The notes under the pieces are model-generated. The model was not told where the DNA came from, ran no database searches, and saw only the letters and a list, made by a program, of their open reading frames with translations. Source: Thysanoteuthis rhombus (Eukaryota > Mollusca > Cephalopoda > Oegopsida > Thysanoteuthidae). Taken from it: DNA of 64,000 bases. The stretch covers positions 47,683,311 to 47,747,310 of the forward strand of contig OY735224.1 of assembly GCA_963457665.1 (NCBI GenBank). The letters are read 5' to 3'. Position numbers and translations under genes: made by a program. Shown here piece by piece: positions 21,630-31,035 of the stretch; within the stretch, counting starts at the first letter, position 1, and every line of letters starts with the position of its first letter.

Positions 21630-24425
21630 TTTCATTTTCAGGAAGCCTGTCAGATTAAAACTGACGATGGGAACCTGTGACACTGATATTCACGATGGTC
21701 CCTTCAAGACTCTTTTCATTTTGTGGGAGGAAACCAGTGAAATTGATCCTGAAAATAGTCTGTTAGACTTTATTTCATTTTCCAGGAAGCCTTTATGACT
21801 GATATTCACAATAGTCTCATCAAGACTCTTTTTGTTTTCGGAAGGAAGCCAGTGAAATTGAATCTGAAAATAGTTTGTGAGACTTTATTTCATTTTCGGG
21901 AAGTCTATAAGACTGAATTTAACATTGGTATCTTCAAAACTCTTATCGTTTTCGGGAAGAAGCCAGTGAAATTGAACCTAAAAATAGTCTGTAAGACTTT
22001 ATTTTGCTCCCAGGAAACTTAAGGTTGATATTCACAATGGTCTATTCGAGACTCTTTTCATTTTCAAGAAGAAGCCAGTGAAATTAAACCTGAAAATAGT
22101 CTGAGAGACTTCATTTCATTTTGGGAAGTACATCAGACTGATATTCACCATGGTCTCTTGAAGACTTTTTTCTCTTCAGGAGGAAAACAGTGAAACTGAA
22201 CCTGAAAATAGTCTGTGAGACTTTATTTTGTTTCCAGGAAGCTTTTAAGACTGATATTCACAACGGTATTTTCAAGATTTTTTTCGTTTTTGGGAGGTGA
22301 CCAGTGATATAGAACCTGAAAATAGTCTGTGAGACTTTATTTTGTTTCCAGGAAGCCTTTTAGACTCATATTCACAATTGAGTCTACAAAATTCTTTTTC
22401 GTTTTTGGGAGGAAGCCAGTGAAATTTTACCAGAAAATAGTCTGTAAGACTTTATTTTGTTTCCACAAAACCTTTATGACCGATATTAACAATGGGCTGT
22501 TCAAGAATGCTTTTTTTTCGGGAGGAAGCCAGTGAAATTGAACCGGAAAATAGTCTATGAGACTTTATTTTGTTTATGGGAAGATTTTAAGCCTGATATT
22601 AACAATAGTCTCTTCAAGACTCTTTTTGTTTTTGGGAGGAAGAGAGTGAAATTGAATCTGAAAATAGTCTGTGAGACTTTAATTTATTTCCAGGAAGACT
22701 TTAAGACTGATATTCACAATGTGGTCTCTTCAAGACTCTTTTCGTTTCCGGGAGGAAGCAAGTGGAATCGAACCTGAAAATAGTGTGTGAAACTTTATTT
22801 CATTTTCGGGAAGTTTATGATACTGACAATGGTCTATTCAAGACTCTTTTCAATTTCGGGAGGAAGCCAGTGAAATTGAACCTCAAAATAGTCTGTGAGA
22901 CTTTATTTTAATTACAGGAAGCCTTTAAGACTGATATTCATAATGGTCTCTTCAAGACACTTTTCGTTTTCGGGATGATGCCAGTGAAGTTGAACCTCAA
23001 AATAGTCTTTGAGACTTTATTTTGTTTCCAGGAAGCCTTTAAGACTAGTATTTAGAATGTTCTCTTCGAGACTCTCTTCGTTTTCAGTCAGTGAAATTGA
23101 AACTGAAAATAGTATGTGAGACTTTATTTCATTTTTTGGAAGTCTATGAGACTGAAATTCACAATGTTGTTTTCTAGACTCTTTTCATTTTCGGGAGGAA
23201 GCCAGTGAAATTGAACCTGAAAATAGTCTGTGAGACTTTATTTTGCTTCCAAGAAACTTAAGGCAGATATTCACGATGGTCTCTTCAAGACTCTTTTCGT
23301 TTTGGGGAGGAAGCCAGTGAAATTGAACCCGAAAATAGTCTGTGAAACTTTATTTTGTTTTGAGGAAGCCTTCAAGACTGATATTCACAATGGTCTCTTC
23401 AAGACTCTTTTTGTTTTCGGAAGGAAGCCAGTGAAATTGAATCTGAAAATAGTCTGTGAGACTTTATTTCATTTTCGGGAAGTCTACGAGACTGATAGTC
23501 ACAATGGTTCCTACAAGACTCTTTTCGTATTCGGGAGGATGCCAGTGAAAATGATCCTGAAAATAGTCTATGAGACTTTATTTTGTTTTTTGGAAGTATA
23601 TGAGACTGAAATTCACAATGGTTTCTTCGAGACTCTCTTCATTTTCGGGATGGAGCCAGTGAAACTGAACCTGAAAATAGTCTGTGAGACGTTATTCTGT
23701 CTTTGGAAAGTCTATGAGATTGAAATTCACAATGGTGTCTTCAAGACTCTTTTCCTTTTTGGGAGGAAGCCAGTGAAATTGAACCTGAAAATAGTCTGTG
23801 AGACTTTATTTTGCTTCCAAGAAACTTAAGGCAGATATTCACGATGGTCTCTCCAAGACCCTTTTTGTTTTCGGTAAGCCAGTGAAATTGAACCTGAAAA
23901 TAGTCTGTGAAACTTTATCTTGTTTGGAGGAAGCCTTCAAGACTGATATTCACAATGGTATCTTCGAGACTCTCTTCATTTTCGGGATGGAGCCAGTGAA
24001 ACTGAACCTGAAAATAGTCTGTGAGACGTTATTCTGTCTTTGGAAAGTCTATGAGATTGAAATTCACAATGGTGTCTTCAAGACTCTTTTCCTTTTCGGG
24101 AAGAAGCCAGTGAAATTGAACCCGAAAATAGTCAGTGAGACTTTATATTGTTCAAGGGAGCTTTTAAGACTGATATTCACAATGGTCTTTTCAAGACTCT
24201 TTTCGTTTTCGGTAAGCCAGTGAAATTGAACCTGAAAATAGTCTGTGAAACTTTATTTTGTTTTGAGGAAGCCTTCAAGACTGATATTCACAATGGTATC
24301 TTCAAGACTCTCCACGTTCTCGGGAGGAAGCCAGTGAAATTGAACCTGAAAAATAGTCTGTGAGACTTCATTTTGATTCCAGGAGGCCTTTAAGACTGAT
24401 ATTTACAATGGTCTCTTCAAGACAG
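21630..24425 (+). repeat. Satellite B array (left), 114-bp monomer
   Basis: About 24 head-to-tail monomers with anchors gtgaaattgaacctgaaaat, actttattttgtttccag and tcaagactctttt. The unit is 114 bp, or 38 codons, so translation yields a repeated 38-residue pattern (…KPVKLNLKIVCETLF…); frames are broken by scattered indels and stops. Monomers differ from each other by substitutions and short length changes. Some variants recur in tandem blocks (for example attctgtctttggaaagtc at about 23692 and 24030). No higher-order structure is as clean as in the right-hand B array. Confidence 0.95.
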
Positions 24426-25085
24426 ATAAAGATGACGATGATACCATGACTGATATTTTTTCAATCATTACTTCAATGAGACTAAAAAAAACTATCGTCA
24501 ACATATGTTTCATTATTTTCATTATTTTCATATTAATTCGATGCAGTGATTTGGAGAAATGAAAATATCATTTTATCAGAAATCACTTCCCAATGACTCT
24601 TTGGTATTTATTAGATATTGAATTACTAAACTATCTAACAATACTCAAATAAAATTCACAAGCAATTTTCTTTCTTTTATTTCACAATCCTTTATAATCA
24701 TCTTACAATGATTTAGGAGCGTATACTTCGAGAGAAAAATTCAACTTTGAATCTTCCCCCCTCCCTCCAAATGTAAGAATAAGAGGGAATAATGGATGAG
24801 ATGTGCGTTTAGCGTTTTCCCTGGAGTTTGACCCCGATTCAAAGTTGTTTTGTTTCCTACAAGAGTTCAAAGATAAGTCAGTGTTTCATCAGTCAATGAT
24901 GAACCACGCCCCCTCCCCTGTCCTAACATACACCTTCAGGCTGAGTTTACGCTTCTATGACAGGGAATCCCATTTTGGGCTTTTTCAAGACTGTTGTGAC
25001 CTTAAAACAATTTTAAAATGAATGACAAATGTAAGTTCTGAAAGATATAGTGCAAAAATATTGGAAATTACCAAATTTGTAAAAA
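24426..25085. repeat. Dispersed repeat D, copy 1, left module
   Basis: From about 24545 the sequence matches 30475-30835: shared blocks include cacttcccaatgactc, aatcctttataatcat, gagtttgacccc and attcaaagttgt. The first ~120 bp (24426-24544), with a gatgacgatgat stretch, match nothing clearly. No coding potential is recognised. Confidence 0.7.
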
Positions 25086-25089
25086 AGTT

Positions 25090-25131
25090 TCCTTCTTCTT
25101 CTTCTTCCTCTCCTTCTTCGTCTTCTTCACC

Positions 25132-25179
<48 letters not shown>

Positions 25180-25181
25180 GT
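25090..25181. repeat. Compound microsatellite (CTT)n(CAC)n(CAT)n
   Basis: cttcttcttcttcc is followed by six or so cac/acc triplets and about thirteen cat triplets. Confidence 0.95.
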
Positions 25182-25762
25182 AGGTAACTCTGAAAAGCCT
25201 AAAAGGATATTCAACTTTCTTGAATGTAGTAATAATATAAAAGTTTTAAAACAAACTTAACAGCCTAGATATCTTTAGATGAATATCTAAATATTCACTG
25301 ACATATTGATAATAGCTAGAAAGGTTTTTGAATTATCAAAATATCCAAACAGCCCAACAAATATCGAGACGTGGATGAAAGATAGTGAAAGTGAAAAGAA
25401 AAAGTTGTTGTCAAGAACGGTAACTCTGAAATACTCTTGATCGCTTATCTCCCTTGAAAGCTATTTGAACCTTTCAAATCCTAAGCGTTTAACATAACGA
25501 GAAAAACAAGAGATTCTTTTGAAAAGCAGCCACGTTATAGAGACGAGTTTGGTGTAGAATGAGATTATTAATAATAGAAAAAAACAAGTTTCATTCACCG
25601 GTTTGGCCTCTATGAATGTTAGCATAATGAATAAAAGAAATGCTACTTTTTGAAAGATTTGGTGTAAAAATAACAGAAAGCTTTTGGGGGTGTGCGGGGG
25701 ATATAATTACTAGTTTTACTAATGTAGTACTAGTAATATTAGTAATTATTTCCCTACTACAA

Positions 25763-25790
25763 TGATGATGATGATTATTATTATTACATA
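25763..25790. repeat. (ATG)n(ATT)n microsatellite
   Basis: atgatgatgatgattattattatta within a D module. Confidence 0.85.
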
Positions 25791-26587
25791 ATTATTCAAT
25801 TCCTTCTATAGATTGTTGAGGAGACAATGGAAATTGCCAAATCAATAAAACTTTTCTTTTTCAAATACCAGCTGAAATAATTTATTTTTTTAATCACGAA
25901 TTACGTTGATAATTTCAAAAGTGTTTCAAACTTTTATTTCTCTAGTATTTCTCCTTAATATGATTCAAATTCATTGTGAAAATAACTTTTCACTTTTGGA
26001 ACCTACGTTTGAAAGGATGTTTTAAATTTCTTGTGCTACAATATTTCTACATATTTTAATACGGAAAAATGTGAAAATCAACTCAAATAAGTGTAATAAG
26101 GATATTTCAAGCTCATAAACCAATGTTTTGGAGGTTTTTAATATTTCTTTTCTTAATTTAGTATATAAAGATATAAGCAGGGCCTTTTTAGCTTTGAAAA
26201 CAAGGTTTTAAAGTTTTTTTAACAATTCTAAATAATGTAGTAATAATATAAAATTGGATTTTGAAAATGTTGAAACCAAAGCTAAAATGGTATAAAGAAA
26301 GTTTTCTTAGCTTTGACACCAATGTCTTGAAAGTTTTTTGATAATTTTCATGAATCTATCAATAATAAACGATTGAATTTTAAAGTGTAAAAAGCGAGGC
26401 TGAAAAGGTATAAACAGCTTTGAAAGTAATGTTTTAAAGGTTCTTAACTATTCTCTTTGATGTATTAATTAATCTATTCGTAAGTGAGAAAACCAAGCCT
26501 AGAAAGATATAAACATAGCTTTTTTTACCTTGAAAAACAATGTTTCAAAGTTTCAAAAACAGTGTTTCATCAGTGAACGATGAGCTC

Positions 26588-26602
26588 CGAAAATCCACAC
26601 AC
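26588..26602. repeat. Short (CA)n tract in D copy 2
   Basis: About seven ca dinucleotides at the place where copy 3 has a much longer (CA)n. Confidence 0.8.
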
Positions 26603-26786
26603 ACACACACTGTCTGGCCGAACGTACGCTTCTATGACAGGGAATCCAATTTCATGCCTTTCAGTCACCGGTTTGGCCTCTATGAATGTTATCATAATGA
26701 ATAAAAAATAAAATGCAACTTTGTGAAAGATCTGGTGTCAAAATAACAGAAAGTTCAGAATGAGTGAAAAAGTGTTTTTAGCGGGG

Positions 26787-26908
26787 ATGATGATGATGAT
26801 GATGATGATGCTACGACGACGACGACGACGATTACACGTTATTACATAGATGATGATGATGATGATGATTACACGTCATTCCATAGATGATGGTGATGAT
26901 GATGATTA
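26787..26908. repeat. (ATG)n/(ACG)n microsatellite cluster in D copy 2
   Basis: Three gat/atg runs, one interrupted by acgacgacgacgacg. The runs are separated by repeated ttacacgttattacatag-like spacers, which suggests tandem duplication of tract plus spacer. Confidence 0.9.
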
Positions 26909-27390
26909 CACGTTATTCCATAGATTGTAAAGGAGACGCTGGAAATAGCCTAAGTAATCAAACTTTTTTTTAAAATACCAGGCAAAACGGTTTTTTAACG
27001 ACAATTCACATTGATATTTTCAAGAGTGTTTTAAACTGTTAGAGCTGTAGTATTTCTATGTAATTTGATTCAAATTCATTTTTAAAATAACCTAAATTCG
27101 AATAATGAAGACAGTTTGAATTTGGAACCAACATTTGAAGAGATGTTTTGAATATTTAGTTTCGAGAATTTTTCTGCATATTATAATATTGAAAAAAAAC
27201 AAAACGAGAAAGCCCACTCAAATAAGCATAATAAAGACACTTCAAGTTTACAAACCAATGTTTTAAAGGATTTTTATCTTTTATCTTTTGAATAGAATAT
27301 TTTCAAAGTTTTACAACAATTTTCTTCAATACAGTTATATTGTATGATTGAATATTCAAAGTGTTAAAATAAAGCTCAAAATCATATAAA

Positions 27391-27403
27391 TTGTGCAATA
27401 TAT
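27391..27403 (+). other. Candidate 13-bp target-site duplication, left
   Basis: ttgtgcaatatat here and again at 27906-27918. Satellite C sequence stops before the left copy and resumes right after the right copy (gttttcaagg), as expected for an insertion into a C monomer. Confidence 0.65.
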
Positions 27404-27479
27404 ATATCGGAATTTTTGAGAGGAGGTATTATTATTTCTATTGATATTCGGACCATCCTCATCTTTGTTGTTTTTCATA

Positions 27480-27580
27480 CAAAGTTTTGGCCGTTGCACT
27501 CTACAGTCTTCGTCAGTTATAATCTGGGATGATTTTTGGGAAGTAACGAACCGAACCCTTTATTTATCCGACAGGGGTAT
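27480..27580 (+). repeat. Left inverted arm
   Basis: It runs from caaagttttggcc to gacaggggtat and pairs with 27808-27908. The central gaagtaacgaaccgaaccct and tttatttatccgac are exact in both arms. Confidence 0.9.
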
Positions 27581-27629
27581 ATTGACCGTACTCCCCTCTT
27601 TTAGCCTTAGTAGTATTGTTATACTGTCT

Positions 27630-27708
27630 TACACTAGGATCGAACCTAGAACCATCAGATTACTTAACAGTAATTTGTCTGATGCTGTAACCACTGCGCT
27701 ATGTGTTC
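27630..27708 (-). promoter_or_regulatory. tRNA-like pol III promoter (A box and B box)
   Basis: On the minus strand TAGCGCAGTGG (27701-27691) fits the A-box consensus, and GGTTCGATCC (27646-27637) fits the B box 45 bp further on, at tRNA-like spacing. A five-pair stem ctagg/cctag closes the T-loop equivalent. The acceptor ends (gaacaca / tgtaaga) do not pair, so this is a tRNA-derived SINE head or tRNA relic, not a functional tRNA gene. Confidence 0.75.
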
Positions 27709-27763
27709 ATGTGGACAACCAGTGCTAATTTTTAGTAACCTCAAACCTTAGGTGACAGATTTC

Positions 27764-27786
27764 TTTTTTTTTTTTTTTTTTTTTTT
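27764..27786 (-). repeat. Poly-T run (poly-A on minus)
   Basis: Twenty-three consecutive T between the tRNA-like module and the right arm. On the minus strand it would be a poly-A tail following the right-arm sequence. Confidence 0.85.
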
Positions 27787-27807
27787 GATGTTATTATTTT
27801 TGATGTT

Positions 27808-27908
27808 ATACCCCTGGTCGGATAAATAAAGGGTTCGGTTCGTTACTTCCTAAAAATCTCCCAGATGATACCTGACGAAGGCCGTAGAGTGCAACGACCG
27901 AAACGTTG
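27808..27908 (-). repeat. Right inverted arm
   Basis: Reverse complement of the left arm, from atacccctggtcgg to accgaaacgttg. The two arms differ at about eight bases and two single-base indels. Confidence 0.9.
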
Positions 27909-27918
27909 TGCAATATAT

Positions 27919-30250
27919 GTTTTCAAGGATTTTCAACAAATGTCTTGTATTCAAAAATAATGTATACTAGACTATTGAAATATCAAAAGCAGAGCCTTCT
28001 AAGATTTGAAAGCAATGTTTTCAAGGTTTTTATCAATAATCTTGAATGTAGTTATAATATATGGGTTGGAGGATCAAAACCAAGATGAAGAGCTTGTAAA
28101 TAGAGCCTTTTTAGCTTTGAAAGCAATGTTTTCAAGGTTTTTCAATAAGTTCCATGAATGTATCAATCTGATATGATTGAATTCTCAAAGTGTCACAGCT
28201 GAGCCCGAAACGTTGTAAACAGCTTTGAAAACAATGTGCGGTTTTTTTCTAACAATTCTCCCAAACGTACTAATGATATATGAGAAGTGGCAAAGCCCAG
28301 CCTAAAAAGGTATGAACAGAGCCTTTTTAGCTTTGAAAAGCAATGCTTCCAAGATTTTTCTACAATTTGCTTTCATGCAGTAATGATATATGATTGTATT
28401 TTCAAAATGTCTAAACCAAGCATAAAAAGGTGTAAACAGGAATTCTTAACTTTGGAAACCAATGTCTCGGATGCAGTGATAATACGTAAGTAAGAGTCAA
28501 GACCTAACCTAAAAAGGTTACAAACGAAGCTTTTTTACCTTGAAAACTAATTTTCCCAAGGTTTTGACAATTTTCTTGAACATAATAACAATACAAGAGT
28601 AAGTGTGAAAACCAGACCAAAAAGAGCCATAAACAGAGTCTTTTCAGCTCTGAAAGCCATGTCTTCATGGTTTTTCAATAATTTTCATGAATATATCAAT
28701 AAGATATGATTGAACTTTGGAAGTGTCAAAAGCAAGCCTAAAAAGGTATTAGCAGAGCGTTTTTGGCCTTGAAACCAGTGTTTCCAAGGTTTTGCAACAG
28801 TTTTCCTGAATGTAGTCCTAATATATGATTGAAGTTTCAAAGTGTTAAAACTGAGCCTTGAAAGATATGAAATGAGCCTTTTTAACTTTTCAAGCAATGG
28901 TCTAAAGGTATTTTGACAATTTCCTTTCAATGTATTATTATCGTATAACTGAATCTTGAAAGTGCCAAAAGCAGACCTAGAGGGTATAAACAGAGCCTTT
29001 TTTAGCTTCCAAAACCAATGTTTTCAAGGTTTGTTTTTTTAAAATTTTCTCTAATGTAGTAAGAATATATGATTGCACTGAGTGAAAACCAAGCCCCAAA
29101 AAGCTATATACAGAGTCTTTTCAGCTCTGAAATCCATGTCTTCATTGTTCCTCAATAATTTTCATGAATATATCAATGAGATATGATTGAACATTGGAAG
29201 TGTGAAAACCGAACCGAAAAGGGTATACACAGGGACTTTTCAGCTTTGAAACCACTATTTTAAGGTTTTATAACAATTCTATTGAATGTAGTAATAATAG
29301 ATGAATATGTGTCAAAACCATTACTGAAAGGGTATAAAAAGAGCCTTTCTAGCTTTGAAACCCATATTTTTGAAGTTTCAAACAATTTACTTGAATGAAG
29401 TAATAATAGATGAATATGTGTCAAAACCATTACTGAATGGGTATAAAAAGAGCCTTTCTAGCTTTGAAACCCATATATTTGAAGTTTCAAACAATTTACT
29501 TGAATGAAGTAATAATAGATGAATATGTGTCAAAACCAAGCCAAGACTTTTAAGGTGTGAAAACTATGTTTTAGAGGTTTCTCATCAATTTGTCTGAATG
29601 TAGTCAAAATATATTATTGAAATATCAAAGTGACCATAAACAAAGCCTAAAAGGGTATGAATAAAGCATTTTCAGCTTTGAAACCAATGTTTCCAATGTT
29701 TTTCATGAAATTTTTACGATGCTGCTATAACACATAGTTGAATTTTCAAAATAATATATAACCAAAATGTCAAAACTGAGCCTAAAATGCTGTAAACAGA
29801 GTCTTTTTAGCTTTGATAGCAATGTTTTGAAGGTTTTTAACAATTTGCTTCAATGTAGTAATAATATATGATGGAATTTTCAAAGTGTCAAAACCAAGTC
29901 TGGAAGGGTATAAACAGAGCCTTTTTAGCCTTGAAACTAATGTTTGAAAGGTTTTTTTCAAAATAATATATAGATGTGTATGAAGAGCAAAGCTAAAAAG
30001 ATATAAACAGAGCCTTTTTAGCTTTGAATCGAATATTTCAATAAGTTTTCTTGCATTCTTTAATAATATATGAGTGAAAAGAAATTATACATGGAGCCTT
30101 TTTAGCTTTGACAATGTATGTTTACAAGGTTTTTAACAATTGTCTCGAAAGTAGTAATCATATATAATTGAATTTTGCAGGTGTAAAAAAGCAAGCCTGA
30201 AAAGGTATAGACGGAGCCTTCTTAGCTTCAGAGCGAATGTTATCAACTAT
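27919..30250 (+). repeat. Satellite C array, diverged ~110-120-bp monomers
   Basis: About 20 monomers with anchors ataaacagagcctttttag, ccaatgttttcaagg and tgtagtaataatatatg, and a link such as tgaattttcaaagtgtcaaa. Monomers are heavily diverged and variable in length. One recent 109-bp duplication is clear (phase at 29292, 29401 and 29510). The order of blocks (aaagtgt..aaccaagcct..ggtttttaacaa..ttcttgaatgta) is the same as in satellite A, so the two are related. Confidence 0.85.
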
Positions 30251-30261
30251 TAATATTCTAA

Positions 30262-30470
30262 TGCACTGTAAAATAGCAATGGGCTGGATATATTGCAGGA
30301 ATGGCACACACCAAACATACATTATGATTGACAACAGGCATCAGCAGAGAAAACATGTGCTACCGAGGTAGTCCGGCAGAATACAAGATGGAGAGACGAA
30401 GCAGACATATTCGGAAAGTACTGGCTCCGTGACGCCAACGATAGAGAGGTGTTGTTGCAAAATCTGATTT
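30262..30470 (+). pseudogene. Decayed RTE-like RT tail, outside the array
   Basis: caatgggctggatatattgc, ggaatggcacacac, gtgctaccgaggtag, atggagagacgaagcagaca and ggctccgtgacgcc align in order with the tails of the 1236-bp units (gtgggctggccatcttgc ... ggctccgtgacgcccat). Many substitutions and small indels leave no frame. No 176-codon ORF or leader lies upstream; satellite C does. It is an independent, older insertion or a displaced fragment. Confidence 0.8.
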
Positions 30471-30474
30471 GGAC

Positions 30475-30861
30475 AAATGAAAGTATTAATTCATCAAAAA
30501 CCACTTCCCAATGACTGCTTGTTATCTTATTAGACATTAAATTACAAAACTATCCTACTATGCTCGAGTGAAATTCATAAGCAATTTTTAGTATCATTTT
30601 TTTACAATCCTTTATAATCATTGTAAAATGATTTAGTAGCGAATATTTCAACAAATTCCAACTTTGAATGTTCCCCCCTCCAATTGTAATAATAAGAGGG
30701 AATAGATGAGAGGCACTTTTAGCCTTCTCACCTGGAGTTTGACCCTGATTCAAAGTTGTCTTGTCCTTTCGTCCCCGACCCCTTTCATACAAGAGATCAG
30801 ACGTAAATGGGCGTTTCATCGGACAATGATGTGCCCCAAACCCCACCACACACACACACAC

Positions 30862-30909
<48 letters not shown>

Positions 30910-31035
30910 TATTATCATCAAATGATTCTTTTATTTCCTCTATAAATTGTTGTGAAGACACTGGAAATGACCAAATCAACTAAACATTTTTTTTAAATAC
31001 CAGCTGAAATAATTTATTTTTCGATCACGAAAAGC
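30475..31035. repeat. Dispersed repeat D, copy 3
   Basis: The left module (30475-30835) matches 24545-24900. The right module (about 30910-31035: tctataaattgttgtg, aaataccagctgaaataat) matches 25800-25890 and 26920-26990. The middle module with tcaccggtttggcc is absent; a (CA)n tract stands in its place. Confidence 0.75.
30846..30908. repeat. (CA)n microsatellite
   Basis: About 31 ca dinucleotides with one cg interruption. Apparent Cys/Val or Thr/His repeat frames over it are artefacts. Confidence 0.98.

Larger units (their letters stand above)
25182..27390 (+). repeat. Diverged satellite C monomers with embedded D modules
   Basis: Decayed monomers of roughly 110-120 bp with aatgtagtaataatataa, a gcctttttagctttgaaa block and ggtttttaacaatt. 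Embedded D modules lie at about 25595-25915 and 26556-27010. A local duplication relates 25595-26160 to 26665-27295 (shared tcaccggtttggcctctatg, ctcaaataag, aaaccaatgtttt). The offset grows from 1070 to about 1135 because of microsatellite differences. No gene is seen. Confidence 0.75.
27404..27905 (-). mobile_element. 502-bp inserted element with inverted arms and tRNA-like core
   Basis: It interrupts a satellite C monomer and is flanked by 13-bp direct repeats. It contains two ~101-bp inverted arms (27480-27580 and 27808-27908, about ten differences), a spacer with a tRNA-like pol III promoter on the minus strand, and a run of about 23 T (poly-A on minus). No ORF for a transposase is visible. 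The right arm reaches the element end; the left arm begins 76 bp inside. It may be two inverted copies of a tRNA-derived SINE, or a foldback element carrying one. The arm contains cctgacgaaggccgtag and cgaccgaaacgttg, a repeat-like module I cannot assign to a named family. Confidence 0.65.

Noticed and set aside
21630..24425. Homology between satellites A and B
   Set aside because: They share only short words such as ggaagcc; block order and period differ, so no relationship can be supported.
27630..27708. Functional tRNA gene on the minus strand
   Set aside because: A and B boxes are good but the acceptor ends do not pair and no normal anticodon arm forms; a tRNA-derived retroposon fits better.
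27840..27908. Hammerhead ribozyme in the right arm (ctgacga ... gaaac)
   Set aside because: The two core pieces exist, but the intervening sequence does not form a convincing stem II and no stem I or III pairing was found.
30550..30979. Cys/Val-rich and Thr/His-rich frames
   Set aside because: They are translations of the (CA)n microsatellite.
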